A stretch of DNA of 64,000 nucleotides from Deinococcus piscis (GCF_014653275.1 NZ_BNAL01000010.1:1-64000); one strand, 5' to 3'. Numbered from the stretch's first letter, positions 21,299-30,495 are shown. Notes: generated by a model not told the origin, from the sequence alone. Translations and numbers: made by a program.

Positions 21299-21658
21299 CT
21301 AGAACACTTTGCTGCCCAGCTTGACGTCGCCTAGAACAGTAAGCGGGGTCGCTTCGCCGCTGTCCTTGCCTTTCATCTGTACGCCCAGCAGCAAGAACTC
21401 GCTGGTGTGCCCGCCAATCTCACGCGGCGCAAAGTTCAGCACGCCCAGCACCGGCAGCCCTATGAGTTCCTTTGGCGCGTGGCCGGTAAAGCGGCCCACA
21501 GTGACCCGCTGCCCGTACTTGCCAAAATCAGCAGTGATGCGGTAAGCCTCCCTGGGCGCGCCCTGCGCTGCCTCAGCGCTCAGCACGCGGCCCAGGCGGA
21601 TGTCCAGCCGCTCCAGGGTGCTTTCCGGGTCCACCTGAGGTTTGAGGTCACCGGCCAC
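21299..21658 (-). CDS. tRNA-binding-domain (EMAP/CsaA-like) protein
   Basis: This 119-residue protein has a single OB-fold tRNA-binding domain: LERLDIRLGRVLSAE, YRITADFGKYGQRVTVGRFTG, IGLPVLGVLNFAPREIGGHTSEFLLLGV. The domain occurs in CsaA chaperones and in synthetase appendages. The frame stays open upstream through the repeat-encoded tail of pta. GTG 21658 is chosen because AGAGGAG precedes it and the product then has the usual length. It begins inside the last codons of pta, so the two genes are coupled. Confidence 0.82.
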   Translation of the reverse strand: MAGDLKPQVDPESTLERLDIRLGRVLSAEAAQGAPREAYRITADFGKYGQRVTVGRFTGHAPKELIGLPVLGVLNFAPREIGGHTSEFLLLGVQMKGKDSGEATPLTVLGDVKLGSKVF

Positions 21659-23882
21659 CTTGCGGCTCCTCTGCTTGACCCGTGCTCCCGGTTTGCACAG
21701 TGCCCCCGGCCTGCACAGTGTCCCCAGTCTGCACAGTGCCTCCAGTCTGTGCGGCATCCCTGGGCTGGGCGATATGGGCAGCATCCGTGGCTTTCTGCGT
21801 CGCCTGAATGGCCGTCAGGGCAATCGTGTACACGATGTCATCCACCAGCGCCCCACGCGAGAGGTCGTTGACGGGCTTGTTCAGGCCCTGAAGCATCGGC
21901 CCCACAGCCACCACGCCCGCCGAGCGCTGCACCGCCTTGTAGGTGGTGTTGCCGGTGTTCAGGTCGGGGAAGATAAATACGGTGGCCTGCCCCGCCACCG
22001 GCGAATCGGGGGCTTTGCTTTTGCCCACGCTGGGCACACTGGCAGCGTCGTACTGCAAGGGCCCGTCAACCATCAGGTCGGGTCGGCGCTGGCGCACCAG
22101 TTCGGTGGCCGCCTTCACCTTTTCTACGTCCTCGCCGCTACCCGAGGTGCCGGTGGAATACGAAAGCATCGCTATGCGCGGCGTGATGCCAAAAGCCGCC
22201 GCGCTGTCCGCCGACTGAATGGCAATCTGCGCCAGCTCCTCGGCGTCCGGGTTGGGGTTGATGGCGGCGTCCCCGTACACCAGCACCTGCTCGGGCATCA
22301 GCATAAAAAAGACGCTGCTGACCAGGCTGCTGCCCGGCGCGGTCTTGATGAGTTGCAGGGCCGGGCGCACCGTATTGGCGGTGGTGTGAATGGCCCCCGA
22401 CACCAGGCCGTCCACATCGCCCTGGGCCAGCATCATGGTGCCCAGGACCACCGTGTCTTCCAGCTGCGCCAGCGCCTGCTCGGGGGTCAGGCCCTTGTTG
22501 CGGCGCAGTTCGACCATCGGCTCCACATACGCCTCACGGATACTGGCCGGGTCCACGATTTCCAGCCCGTCGGGCAGGCTCAGGCCCTGGCTTTCGGCTA
22601 CCTGCTGCACACGGCTTTTCTCGGCCAGCAGCACCGGGCGGGCAATGCCTTTTTCGACGCAGCGAATAGCAGCGTTCACGGTGCGCGGCTCGTCGCCTTC
22701 GGGCAGCACGATGCGCTTGCCAGCGGCCTGCGCCCTTTGGATCAGCTCGAAGCGGAAGGCACTGGGCGGCAGACGTCGCTCGTGACCCATGCGCACGTTC
22801 AGTCGGCCCACCAGCTGCGCGGTGTCCAGTCGGTCCGCCGTAAAGTCCAGTGCTTTTTCCATACGCTCCAGGTCGTCGTGCGGCACTTTGTTGCTCATTT
22901 CGACCAGGCGGGTGGTCGTCTCGAAGGAGTTGGTCGGCACCCGCAGCACCGGCAGCGAACTGGTGAGCGCGGCGCGGCACAGATGCTGAATAGACGGCAC
23001 CGGAGCCACCCCGCTGGTCAGCAGCAGCCCGGCCAGCGGCACCCCGCTGAGGTGGGTCAGGCTGGTCGCCATCACCACATCCTCGCGGTCACCGGGGGTC
23101 AGAATCAGGGCACCGGGCGCAAACAGATTCTGCTCGGCCATGCCCGGCACGCCCCGCGCTGTCACCACAAAGCGGCGGATGCGGCGGGTGTCCATCTCGC
23201 CCGCATTGAGCACTTCGGCGTCCAGGTAGCGGGCAATGTCCACCGTGCGGACAGCGTTGAGCTCCGGGTTCTCGGTAATCACGCCCAGCAGCGGCAGCTC
23301 ACCGTCCGCCAGAATGCGCGAGTGCTGGCGCAGCCCGGCCAGCAGCCCGCCAAAGTCGAACTTTTCGGGAGCAAAGTTCAGCACGTACCCCGCCAGCCCC
23401 GAACCGTCGGAGCGGCGGTAGTTCTGCGCGGCGATTTCCAGCTCGTCGGCCAGGGAAGCGGGCGTGCTGCCGCGCAGGTCGGACACCAGCACCACTTCGG
23501 CTTCCAGGTTGCGGGCCAGGTCGGCGTTCAGCCGGGTGGCGTAGGAATTGCGCTCGTTCAGCGCCAGGCCCTCAACCACCAGCACGTCCAGCTCGCCCAT
23601 GCTGTGCGCCAGGGCAATCACGCCCTCCATCAGTTCATCGCCCTCGCCCACCGACAGCTGCTGCTCGGCGCGGGTCAGGCTGATGGGGTCAGGCGTGCGG
23701 GTAGAACCGCTCAGGCTACGCGCAAAGTGCACGCTGGCGCTCACCTGCTCACCGTGGGTCTGTGCAATGGGCTTGAGAAATCCGGCCCGCAGGCCCTGGC
23801 GCTCCAGCGCCCGCGTGAGGCCCAGGGCCACGGTAGACAGGCCGACTCGGTTCTGGGTGGGGGCAACAAAGAATGTTTTCAT
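21648..23882 (-). CDS. pta: Phosphate acetyltransferase, long form
   Basis: This 744-residue enzyme interconverts acetyl-CoA and acetyl-phosphate, partner of AckA. It has an N-terminal P-loop-like dethiobiotin-synthase domain (MKTFFVAPTQNRVGLSTVAL), a central DRTGG domain, and a C-terminal PTA_PTB catalytic domain from about 380 with RIVLPEGDEPRTVNAAIRC, LEDTVVLGTMM and VSGAIHTTANTVRPALQLI. About 50 residues after the catalytic domain form a Gly/Thr/Gln-rich tail made of six-residue repeats, an addition not typical of the family. AAAGGAG precedes the ATG. ackA lies upstream on the same strand. Confidence 0.95.
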   Translation of the reverse strand: MKTFFVAPTQNRVGLSTVALGLTRALERQGLRAGFLKPIAQTHGEQVSASVHFARSLSGSTRTPDPISLTRAEQQLSVGEGDELMEGVIALAHSMGELDVLVVEGLALNERNSYATRLNADLARNLEAEVVLVSDLRGSTPASLADELEIAAQNYRRSDGSGLAGYVLNFAPEKFDFGGLLAGLRQHSRILADGELPLLGVITENPELNAVRTVDIARYLDAEVLNAGEMDTRRIRRFVVTARGVPGMAEQNLFAPGALILTPGDREDVVMATSLTHLSGVPLAGLLLTSGVAPVPSIQHLCRAALTSSLPVLRVPTNSFETTTRLVEMSNKVPHDDLERMEKALDFTADRLDTAQLVGRLNVRMGHERRLPPSAFRFELIQRAQAAGKRIVLPEGDEPRTVNAAIRCVEKGIARPVLLAEKSRVQQVAESQGLSLPDGLEIVDPASIREAYVEPMVELRRNKGLTPEQALAQLEDTVVLGTMMLAQGDVDGLVSGAIHTTANTVRPALQLIKTAPGSSLVSSVFFMLMPEQVLVYGDAAINPNPDAEELAQIAIQSADSAAAFGITPRIAMLSYSTGTSGSGEDVEKVKAATELVRQRRPDLMVDGPLQYDAASVPSVGKSKAPDSPVAGQATVFIFPDLNTGNTTYKAVQRSAGVVAVGPMLQGLNKPVNDLSRGALVDDIVYTIALTAIQATQKATDAAHIAQPRDAAQTGGTVQTGDTVQAGGTVQTGSTGQAEEPQGGR
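21678..21749. repeat. Four 18-bp tandem repeats in the 3' end of pta
   Basis: Units begin at 21678, 21696, 21714 and 21732. On the plus strand the third reads CACAGTGTCCCCAGTCTG; the first is the most diverged. They encode the repeating hexapeptide T/A-G-x-T-V-Q near the end of Pta. Confidence 0.85.
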
Positions 23883-23951
23883 GGGTCTGGCTCCTTTGGG
23901 GGAGAGATGTCGGTGGGTGATGGAGGAACTGGAGATTGTCTGAGGGTCAAG

Positions 23952-24069
23952 AGGTCTAAGGGTCTAAGGGAGGTAGGAAGGATTCGGGGCCAGGCTTTTA
24001 GAGCAGTTGATTGGTATCTGGCCCGACGCTTTAACCCTTAGACACTTTGACTCCTAGACCCTTAGACCT
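23952..24069. repeat. Inverted repeat of the GGTCTAAGGG family between ackA and pta
   Basis: A 15-bp arm at 23952-23966 (containing GGTCTAAGGGTCTA) is perfectly complementary to 24055-24069. The right arm includes the ackA stop codon. Further CCCTTAGAC words lie at 24035-24043. The words match those at 1339-1417, so this is a second copy of the same family. Confidence 0.75.
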
Positions 24070-25255
24070 TCACCAGTTCCGCCGTCTGCCGGGCAATCAT
24101 CAGTTCCTCGTTGGTGCTCACGACCACAGCCGTCACCCAGCCCTCGCGGGAAATCACGCCCTGTTCCCCGCGCACGGTGCTTTCGTTGGCCCGCTCGTCA
24201 GGCACCAAGCCCAGGCTGCCCAGGCGCTCCATCGTCAGGGCGCGGATGTACGAACTGTTCTCCCCTATGCCGCCGGTAAACACCAGCGCGTCCCAGCGGT
24301 GCAGGCCCACCGCGTAGCTGGCGATGGTCTGCGCGAGGCGGTACACGAACTTGTCTATGGCCAGCTGCGCCCCAGCGTGGCCGTTCCGGGCGGCTTCTTC
24401 CAACTCGCGCATGTCGTTGCTCAGGCCACTCAGGCCCAGCAGGCCGCTCTCCTTGTTCAGAGCGCCCGTCACTTCCTGCACCGTCATGCCCGCTTCACGC
24501 ACCATGTACTCGACCAGGCTGGGGTCCACATTGCCGCTGCGGGTGCCCATCACCAGACCTTCCAGCGGGGTCATGCCCATGCTGGTGTCACGGCTTTTGC
24601 CGTCCTGCACGGAGGTCACCGAGCAGCCGTTGCCCAGGTGCGCCACAATCAGGCCGTGCCGACCAGGATTCAGGCCCAGCATCCGCACGGCTTGCCCCGC
24701 CACGTACTGGTGACTGGTGCCGTGAAAGCCGTAGCGACGCACGCCGTAGTGGGTGTACCACTCTTCCGGCACCGCGTAGCGGTAAGCCACCGGGCGCATG
24801 GTCTGGTGAAAAGCCGTGTCGAACACGGCCACGTGCGGCAGTTCCGGAAAAGCGGCGCGGGCTGCCTCGATGCCTGCGAGGTTGGCCGGGTTGTGCAGCG
24901 GGGCCAGGGGAATGCAGGCGCGGATGACGGCTTCTACTTCGGGCGTGATCAGGGCGGGAGCGTTAAAGGTCTCGCCGCCGTGCACCACCCGGTGCCCTAC
25001 CGCCGCCACATCTGCCCGCAGGCCCAGGGCGTCCAGCTCGGCCAGCACGCGGGCCACGGCTTCAGTGTGCGCCCCACCGCCGAGCGACTCTTCACTGCGT
25101 TCACGCTCACCGCCAGCAAAGCGGTCCAGGCGAATGCTGGCCTCCTCCTGCCCCAGCCGTTCGGCCAGCCCCGACAGGCGCACGTCGCCGCTGACTGGGT
25201 CCAGCAGGGCGAACTTGAGCGAACTGGAACCACTGTTCAGGACAAGAATCTGCAT
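24062..25255 (-). CDS. ackA: Acetate kinase
   Basis: This 397-residue ASKHA-fold kinase transfers phosphate between acetyl-phosphate and ADP. Signatures are ILVLNSGSSSLKFALLD at the N-terminus, AVGHRVVHGGE, FDTAFHQTM, YGFHGTSHQYV, VAHLGNGCSV, GMTPLEGLVMGTRSGNVDP and FTGGIGENSSYIR. A TACAAT box lies 8 nt before the ATG, consistent with a very short or absent leader. Together with pta it forms the acetate overflow and acetyl-phosphate module. Confidence 0.97.
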   Translation of the reverse strand: MQILVLNSGSSSLKFALLDPVSGDVRLSGLAERLGQEEASIRLDRFAGGERERSEESLGGGAHTEAVARVLAELDALGLRADVAAVGHRVVHGGETFNAPALITPEVEAVIRACIPLAPLHNPANLAGIEAARAAFPELPHVAVFDTAFHQTMRPVAYRYAVPEEWYTHYGVRRYGFHGTSHQYVAGQAVRMLGLNPGRHGLIVAHLGNGCSVTSVQDGKSRDTSMGMTPLEGLVMGTRSGNVDPSLVEYMVREAGMTVQEVTGALNKESGLLGLSGLSNDMRELEEAARNGHAGAQLAIDKFVYRLAQTIASYAVGLHRWDALVFTGGIGENSSYIRALTMERLGSLGLVPDERANESTVRGEQGVISREGWVTAVVVSTNEELMIARQTAELVKV

Positions 25256-25351
25256 ATGGGTCCATTGTAAAGAGGCGGGCGGAGAAGAGCGAAGGCAGAT
25301 GCCCAGGGACCGTGGGCCAAAGCGCGGAGCAGTTCTGCTTTTCGCCCTCTG

Positions 25352-25816
25352 CTATCTCAGGCGCGTCACCCGGCGCACGTCCTCATCCTCAGGCACATGC
25401 TCCAGCCGCAGCAGCGTCGCCTGCGGATAATCGCCGTACAGCGCTTGCCCCCACTCAATCACGCTCAGGCGACTGCCCTCGATCAGGTCTTCCAGGCCCA
25501 TGTCGTACAGCTCGCCGGGGTGCTGCACCCGGTAGGCGTCCACATGCAGCAGCTGGCCGCCGGGCGTCGGGTACGGCTGCATCAGCGCGTAGGTCGGGCT
25601 AGACACGGTGCCCGTAAAGCCCAACCGCCGCGCCATGCCCTGCGTGAGGCTGGTCTTGCCGGACCCCAGTTCGCCTTCCAAAAACAGCACGCCGCCCACT
25701 GGCAAGTGGTCCAGCAGCGCCGCGCCAAAGGCCTGCTGCTGCTCCAGGCCGCGCAGCAAGGCACTCTGGCCTGGCAACAAGAAATTGTCCCGACCTGGCT
25801 TCTGTGACTTACCCAT
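25352..25816 (-). CDS. tsaE: tRNA threonylcarbamoyladenosine biosynthesis ATPase TsaE
   Basis: This 154-residue P-loop ATPase of the TsaBDE complex is needed for t6A37 on ANN-decoding tRNAs. Visible are LFLEGELGSGKTSLTQGMARRLG (Walker A 48-55), VSSPTYALMQ, LLHVDAYRV, and LSVIEWGQAL with the family Trp. AGGAGG lies upstream of the ATG. It follows the TPR gene on the same strand, and other tsa genes are not in the window. Confidence 0.94.
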   Translation of the reverse strand: MGKSQKPGRDNFLLPGQSALLRGLEQQQAFGAALLDHLPVGGVLFLEGELGSGKTSLTQGMARRLGFTGTVSSPTYALMQPYPTPGGQLLHVDAYRVQHPGELYDMGLEDLIEGSRLSVIEWGQALYGDYPQATLLRLEHVPEDEDVRRVTRLR

Positions 25817-25891
25817 TGGCTGGCCTCCTGGGCAGGGCCGTGGGACGGCCCGCCGCCCCGTTTGACACTTGTTCTTGCGCTACTCGGGGGG

Positions 25892-27298
25892 TCAATTCAG
25901 CACCCGTCCCCCGCCCCCCTGCATCAGCTCGGCGGCGCGGTCACGGTGGGCCTGCAAGGTGGCCTGCCAATCGTCGCCTTCGGGGGTGTGTTCCAGGGCC
26001 TGCTGGGCGTGGGCATACACCTGCGCCGGTTCGCGGAAACCCTGCTGCGCCAGGATGTCGGCGGTCATCTGATGCCCAATCAGCCAGTCGCGGCTGCCTT
26101 CAGGCGAGGCCCCGATCACCCGCTCGAAGTGCGCCAGGGCGTCGTCGAGGTGGTAATACTCCAGCGCCACGTTGCCCAGCACCAGACTGGCCGGCACCAC
26201 CGCGCCCTGGCGCAGCGCCTGCTCCGCTCCAGCCTGGGCCTGCGCCAACTGCCCCAGGCGGTAGTCGCACTCGGCCAGGTCCGCCAGGATTTCGGCCTGA
26301 AAGGGATAGCTGGGGTCACGGGCAACGGCTTCCAGCACCTCCTGAGCTTCCAGCGGGCGGTCCAGGTCCAGCAACGCCACCGCCAGTTCGTGCTGGGCAT
26401 AGGCCCGGTCCCCTTCCTGGGCCAGCTCCGCCGCCCGCCCGAACGACGCCAGCGCCTCTTCAGAGCGGCCCAGGGCATTGAGCGCCTGCCCGCGCACCAG
26501 CGCCACGCCGTAGCTGGGGTCACCGTGCCCGACTTCCAGCCCCGCCGCTGCCTCGATTTCACTCAGGGCCGTGTCGGCCTGCCCCTGGGCCAGCTGCACC
26601 TGCGCCTGAAGGTAGTGCCAGGTGGACAGGTTCAGCGCCTCCTGGGGGTCACTCGGCTGCGCCGAATACAGCGCTCTGGCCTCGGCCAATGCCTGCGCCG
26701 CCGCGTCCAGCTGCCCCTGCGCCAGCCGCAGCGCCGCGCCTTCTTGCAGCATCACGGCCCGGTCAGGACCGCGTGCCCCAACCGCCGCCTGGGCAAACAG
26801 CTCGGCGGCCTGAGCACTGTCGCCCAGGCCCTCGTGCGCCTCGGCCTGAAGGGCTGCCGCACGCCAGCTCAGGTGGGCAGGCAGCTCGGCAGGGTCCAGC
26901 GTCAGCATGACGGCGTCGGTCAGGCGGCCCGCCAGCACCAGGGCACTCAGGGCGTGAAAGCGGGCCAGCGGGTCGGCGGCAGCCAGGGCCGCCGCTGGGG
27001 GCGGCGCGGCCTGCGGCCCCTCGGCACGGGCCGCGGCTTCGGCACTCAGGGCCAGCCACAGCGGGTCTTCACTCAGGGCCGGGTCCAACCGGCGGGCTTC
27101 AGAGAGGCTGAGATTCAACTCTTCTACAGCAAGGTCGCCGTACAGCGCGTGCAGCGCCCCAGCCAGCAGGGCGTAGCGGGCCTGCTCCGCCGGGGGCGAA
27201 AGCAGGTTGCCCGCCTGCAGCAAGGCAAACGCCTGCTCGAAGTCTCCCTCCGCCAGGGCCTCGCAGGCCAGCGGCCAGAATGTTGCGGCGTCGGTCAT
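25892..27298 (-). CDS. Tetratricopeptide-repeat protein
   Basis: This 468-residue, Ala/Leu/Glu-rich all-helical cytosolic protein has no signal peptide. Degenerate 34-residue TPR units run through most of the length, for example LSTWHYLQAQVQLAQGQADTAL, YGVALVRGQALNALGRSEEAL and LVLGNVALEYYHLDDALAHFERV. Such arrays form protein-binding scaffolds; no enzymatic domain is visible. A TATGCT box lies about 8 nt before the ATG. It lies directly upstream of tsaE and may be cotranscribed, which by itself does not assign a role. Confidence 0.85.
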   Translation of the reverse strand: MTDAATFWPLACEALAEGDFEQAFALLQAGNLLSPPAEQARYALLAGALHALYGDLAVEELNLSLSEARRLDPALSEDPLWLALSAEAAARAEGPQAAPPPAAALAAADPLARFHALSALVLAGRLTDAVMLTLDPAELPAHLSWRAAALQAEAHEGLGDSAQAAELFAQAAVGARGPDRAVMLQEGAALRLAQGQLDAAAQALAEARALYSAQPSDPQEALNLSTWHYLQAQVQLAQGQADTALSEIEAAAGLEVGHGDPSYGVALVRGQALNALGRSEEALASFGRAAELAQEGDRAYAQHELAVALLDLDRPLEAQEVLEAVARDPSYPFQAEILADLAECDYRLGQLAQAQAGAEQALRQGAVVPASLVLGNVALEYYHLDDALAHFERVIGASPEGSRDWLIGHQMTADILAQQGFREPAQVYAHAQQALEHTPEGDDWQATLQAHRDRAAELMQGGGGRVLN

Positions 27299-27345
27299 TG
27301 CCGCCTAGCATAGCGCTTGGGCGCGGTTGGGCCGCACCAGGCAGC

Positions 27346-27478
27346 AGGCAAAAAGCCACAGGCAGCGGGGCCCACCGAGCTTATTTCCAACCGAGAGGCA
27401 ACGCCCTTCTCTCCCAGAGCCACCGTCTCTCAAAGCCCTGTTTCTGCTCTAAACCACTGTGTCCCGGGCTTTTTGCCT
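27346..27478. repeat. Long-range inverted repeat AGGCAAAAAGCC
   Basis: AGGCAAAAAGCC at 27346-27357 is perfectly complementary to 27467-27478, with 109 bases between. The region between (27299-27499 is the whole gap) has no coding signature. It could be a bipartite terminator for the exonuclease gene or the ends of a decayed element. Confidence 0.45.
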
Positions 27479-27499
27479 TCCGCTTTCTGCTCTCTACAT

Positions 27500-28060
27500 T
27501 CACGCTTCTCCCAGCAACTCCAGCAGGCGCAGATAGGCCGCTGCCGTGACTTCGACGTCGCCCAGCGAGCGGTGACGGCCACCTTCGCTGAAGGTCAGTC
27601 CCAGCCGCCCAGCCAGCGAATCGAGGTTGTGCCGGCGCTCACGCGGAAACGCGCGGCGCGACAGCTGCACGGTGCATATTTCCCGCTGGGGCCTCCAGGT
27701 CACTCCGCAGCGCCCAGCGGCGGCGCGCATAAAGCCCGAATCGAACCCGATGTTGTGCGCCACCAGTGGGGCGTCACCGGCCCAGTCCAGGAACTCGGGC
27801 AGCACCTGCGCAATGCTGGGGGCCGCCGCCACCATTTCGTTGCTGATGCCATGAATCCGCTCAGCACGCCAGGGAATGGCCACGCTTTCACCTAGGCTGT
27901 TCTGCGGGCGCACCAGGGTCTGGTACGGGTCTTCGGTCACGATGCGTCCGCCGCGAATTCGCAGCGCACCTATTTCGACAATGCCGTCTCGCTCGGGCGA
28001 CAGGCCGGTGGTTTCCAGGTCGAAGACAACGACGTCCCCGCCCCACTTGATATCTGGCAC
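27500..28060 (-). CDS. DEDDh 3'-5' exonuclease (DnaQ/PolC-exo-like)
   Basis: This 186-residue exonuclease has Exo[12 protein letters not shown] (Asp14 and Glu16), Exo[14 protein letters not shown] and ExoIIIepsilon [10 protein letters not shown] (His and Asp), the full DEDDh set. It is a standalone domain resembling epsilon proofreading subunits; a role in proofreading or DNA repair is inferred. GTG 28060 is chosen over the GTG two codons earlier. The TAAGCT box (28067-28072) then has the usual 6-nt spacing, whereas the earlier codon would abut it. Confidence 0.87.
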   Translation of the reverse strand: MPDIKWGGDVVVFDLETTGLSPERDGIVEIGALRIRGGRIVTEDPYQTLVRPQNSLGESVAIPWRAERIHGISNEMVAAAPSIAQVLPEFLDWAGDAPLVAHNIGFDSGFMRAAAGRCGVTWRPQREICTVQLSRRAFPRERRHNLDSLAGRLGLTFSEGGRHRSLGDVEVTAAAYLRLLELLGEA

Positions 28061-28092
28061 CCACACAGCTTAGCCGCATTCCAGTTCTGAAT

Positions 28093-28707
28093 TCAGGGAC
28101 GGGCCTCCCGTGCCAGTTCCAGCAGCAGGTGCAGCGCGGTGGCCCACATCATCAGACCCACCAGTATGTCCACCGCCTGCCAGGTCCGCGCCGAACGCAT
28201 GTATCCGGCCAGTCCCCGCGCCGCCAGGGCCAGCCCGAAAAACCAGACCCACGACGCCGAAATCACCCCAGCAAGGAACAGTTCTGGCCGTGACGCCGAC
28301 GCGCTGGCTCCGCCAATCAAGACCAGGGTATCCAGCAGCGCGTGCGGATTGAGAAACGAAAAGCCGAGTGCCCCGAGGATGATGGCGCGTGGCCCGGCGG
28401 CGGCCTGACCGCTCAGCTCTGGCTGCTGTGGACGCCGGGCCGAGCGAAACGCCTGCGCGCCGTACCACAGCAAAAAGGCCGCGCCTACCAGCGTGCCGAG
28501 CGTAACCAGCTCCGGGCGGGCAGCCAGCAAGCGGCCCACGCCCAGCACCCCCAGCGTCATCAGCAGGGTGTCGCTCAGGGCACAGGCCAGGGCAGCCAGT
28601 AGCGCGTGCTCACGCCGCAGTCCCTGGCGAATCACAAAGGCATTTTGCGGCCCAATCGCCATAATCAGTCCCAGGCCCAGCACGAAGGCGGCCAGCACGT
28701 CACTCAT
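28093..28707 (-). CDS. ArgO/LysE family amino-acid exporter
   Basis: This 204-residue polytopic membrane protein has the ArgO/LysE hallmark GLGLIMAIGPQNAFVIRQGLRREHAL at the N-terminus. The middle motif is LGFSFLNPHALLDTLVLIGG, and it has about six transmembrane helices. Probable substrates are basic amino acids such as arginine or lysine. ATG 28707 is chosen because TACTGT (28714-28719) sits 6 nt upstream. It is divergent from ktrB. Confidence 0.91.
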   Translation of the reverse strand: MSDVLAAFVLGLGLIMAIGPQNAFVIRQGLRREHALLAALACALSDTLLMTLGVLGVGRLLAARPELVTLGTLVGAAFLLWYGAQAFRSARRPQQPELSGQAAAGPRAIILGALGFSFLNPHALLDTLVLIGGASASASRPELFLAGVISASWVWFFGLALAARGLAGYMRSARTWQAVDILVGLMMWATALHLLLELAREARP

Positions 28708-28778
28708 CGCTGCACAGTACCGCTTCCCGACCAAGCCGCGTTCCAGCCCAGCGCCGAGCCAGCACCTACAATGCAGGG
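28708..28778. promoter_or_regulatory. Divergent leaderless promoters of argO-like gene and ktrB
   Basis: TACTGT (28714-28719, minus) is 6 nt from the exporter ATG and TACAAT (28767-28772, plus) is 6 nt from the ktrB ATG. No Shine-Dalgarno precedes either. Confidence 0.6.
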
Positions 28779-30170
28779 ATGCCGCTCATTTCCCGCCCGG
28801 CTCCAGCGAGCCAGCCTGGGCCTCGGCGCTCCTGGTATGCCCGGCTCCGCCCCCCACAGCTGATTGCGCTGGTGTATTTCATTGGGATTTTGCTGGCCAC
28901 CGCTGCCCTTCACCTGCCTGGCGTGGTGCGCCCGGGAGCCGAGATGACCAGCGTGGACTTGCTGTTTACGGCCACCAGTGCGCTGACCATCACCGGGCTG
29001 GTGGTGGCCGATACCGGCGAGACCTTTACCCGGTACGGCCAGTACATTCTGATGGCGCTGTTTTTGCTGGGCGGCCTGGGCATCCTGTCCTTCGGGACGC
29101 TGTTTGCCTTTCTGACCGGGCGGCGGGTCAACTTTTCGCAGCGCCAGCATCTTCAGGCGCAGATCAGCGGCCTGGATACCGGCAGCGTGGTGCGGCTGCT
29201 GCGAACCATCTTCACCTATGCGCTGGGCTTGCAGCTGCTGGGCGCGGCGCTGCTGGCCCTGCGCTTCGTGCCGCAGTTCGGCCTCAGCGAAGGTCTTTTT
29301 CAGGCGGCTTTTCACGCGGTGGGCGCTTTCAACAATGCTGGCTTCGTGGTGGTGCCTGGCGGCATGTTTCAGTATGTGAGCGACCCCCTGGTCAGCTTGA
29401 CCCTCTCGGCCCTGGTGATTCTGGGTGCCCTGGGCTTTATCGTGCAGTTCAACGTGGTGAACTGGCTCCAGCGCCCGCGTGAGCACCGGCTCACCGTGTA
29501 CTCGCTGCTGACCCTCTTCACCACAGCGGCCCTGCTACTGATCGGTTTTCTGGCCGTGCTGCTGCTGGAATCGGGCAACCATGCCACGCTGGAGCCCCTG
29601 CCCTGGCATGGCAAGCTGCTGGCGGCGTTCTTTCAGAGCATGACGCCGCGCTCAGGTGGCTTCAACACCGTGGACATCGAGAGCATGCGGACTGCCACCA
29701 TCATGGTCCTGATGGTGCTGATGTACATCGGCGGGGGCAGCGGCTCTACCGGGGGCGGCATCAAGACCTCTACTTTTGCCATCCTGGCTGGGTCAGCCTG
29801 GAACATGGTGCTGGGGCGCGGCGAGCTGATTGCGTTTGGGCGGCGCGTGGAAAAGGACAACGTGGTACGCGCCACCACAGTTGCCATGCTCTACACCCTG
29901 ATGGTCATGACCGCCTTTTTCCTGATGCTGCTCACCAATCCGCACCTGGACTTTACCCACCTGCTGTTCGAGACGGTCAGCGCCGCCGCCACTGTGGGCC
30001 TGAGCATGAACACCACGCCACACATCAACGACGCCGGGCTGATTATTCTCAGCATCCTGATGTATCTGGGGCGCATCGGGCCGCTCACTTTCGCGGTGGC
30101 GTTCAGTCTGCGGACCAAGGAGCGTAGCGGCGTGCGCTACCCGCCCGAGCGCGACATTCTGGTGGGCTAG
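28779..30170 (+). CDS. ktrB: Potassium uptake channel subunit KtrB/TrkH
   Basis: This 463-residue membrane protein of the SKT superfamily has four pore loops with selectivity-filter glycines: TSALTITGLVVADTG, GAFNNAGFVVVPG, MTPRSGGFNTVD and AATVGLSMNTTP. The flexible Gly/Ser-rich gating segment IGGGSGSTGGGIKTSTF is present in the third repeat. Length and order fit KtrB, a Na+-dependent K+ uptake pore opened by a KtrA ring. A leaderless start is indicated by TACAAT 6 nt upstream. Confidence 0.94.
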   Translation: MPLISRPAPASQPGPRRSWYARLRPPQLIALVYFIGILLATAALHLPGVVRPGAEMTSVDLLFTATSALTITGLVVADTGETFTRYGQYILMALFLLGGLGILSFGTLFAFLTGRRVNFSQRQHLQAQISGLDTGSVVRLLRTIFTYALGLQLLGAALLALRFVPQFGLSEGLFQAAFHAVGAFNNAGFVVVPGGMFQYVSDPLVSLTLSALVILGALGFIVQFNVVNWLQRPREHRLTVYSLLTLFTTAALLLIGFLAVLLLESGNHATLEPLPWHGKLLAAFFQSMTPRSGGFNTVDIESMRTATIMVLMVLMYIGGGSGSTGGGIKTSTFAILAGSAWNMVLGRGELIAFGRRVEKDNVVRATTVAMLYTLMVMTAFFLMLLTNPHLDFTHLLFETVSAAATVGLSMNTTPHINDAGLIILSILMYLGRIGPLTFAVAFSLRTKERSGVRYPPERDILVG

Positions 30171-30280
30171 GCATCGTTCAGGCGAGCTGGGTTCAGGCCC
30201 TATCTGTCTTTTTCCCTTGCCCCAAGCTCTAGCCGCGCTGGCGGCGGGTCATATCTCTGCTTGCTCTCGCCCTGTTTCCT

Positions 30281-30430
30281 GTGGCCGTGGCCCTGCTGCC
30301 CTGGTTCGCCTTCGGTGCATCTCCCCTGGCCTGGCCGACGACCCTCACCCTGCTGCCCAGCAGCGCCGCACTCTGGGCTGCTGCACTGGCTTTCATCGGC
30401 CTGTTCGGCAGGCGGCTCAGAACCGCGTAG
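30281..30430 (+). CDS. Possible small membrane protein between ktrB and ktrA
   Basis: An open frame from the stop at 30230-30232 to the TAG at 30428-30430 encodes two strongly hydrophobic stretches, ISLLALALFPVAVALLPWFAF and SSAALWAAALAFIGLFG, ending in a basic RRLRTA. This pattern is hard to get by chance. No ATG is available. GTG 30281 is used here, but a CTG at 30257 would include the whole first helix. It may be a small accessory subunit or a decayed gene. Confidence 0.4.
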   Translation: MAVALLPWFAFGASPLAWPTTLTLLPSSAALWAAALAFIGLFGRRLRTA

Positions 30431-30495
30431 GAGCCGTTAGAGATTCACAGGGTTTCTTACCTGCCCCGCGCCAGGTTAGCCAGACTTCAGCGCAG

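Noticed and set aside
21642..24041. Very long open frame (799 codons) antisense to pta
   Set aside because: It mirrors the codon periodicity of a high-GC gene; the antisense product is His/Gln/Arg-rich with no domain, while the other strand encodes a full Pta.
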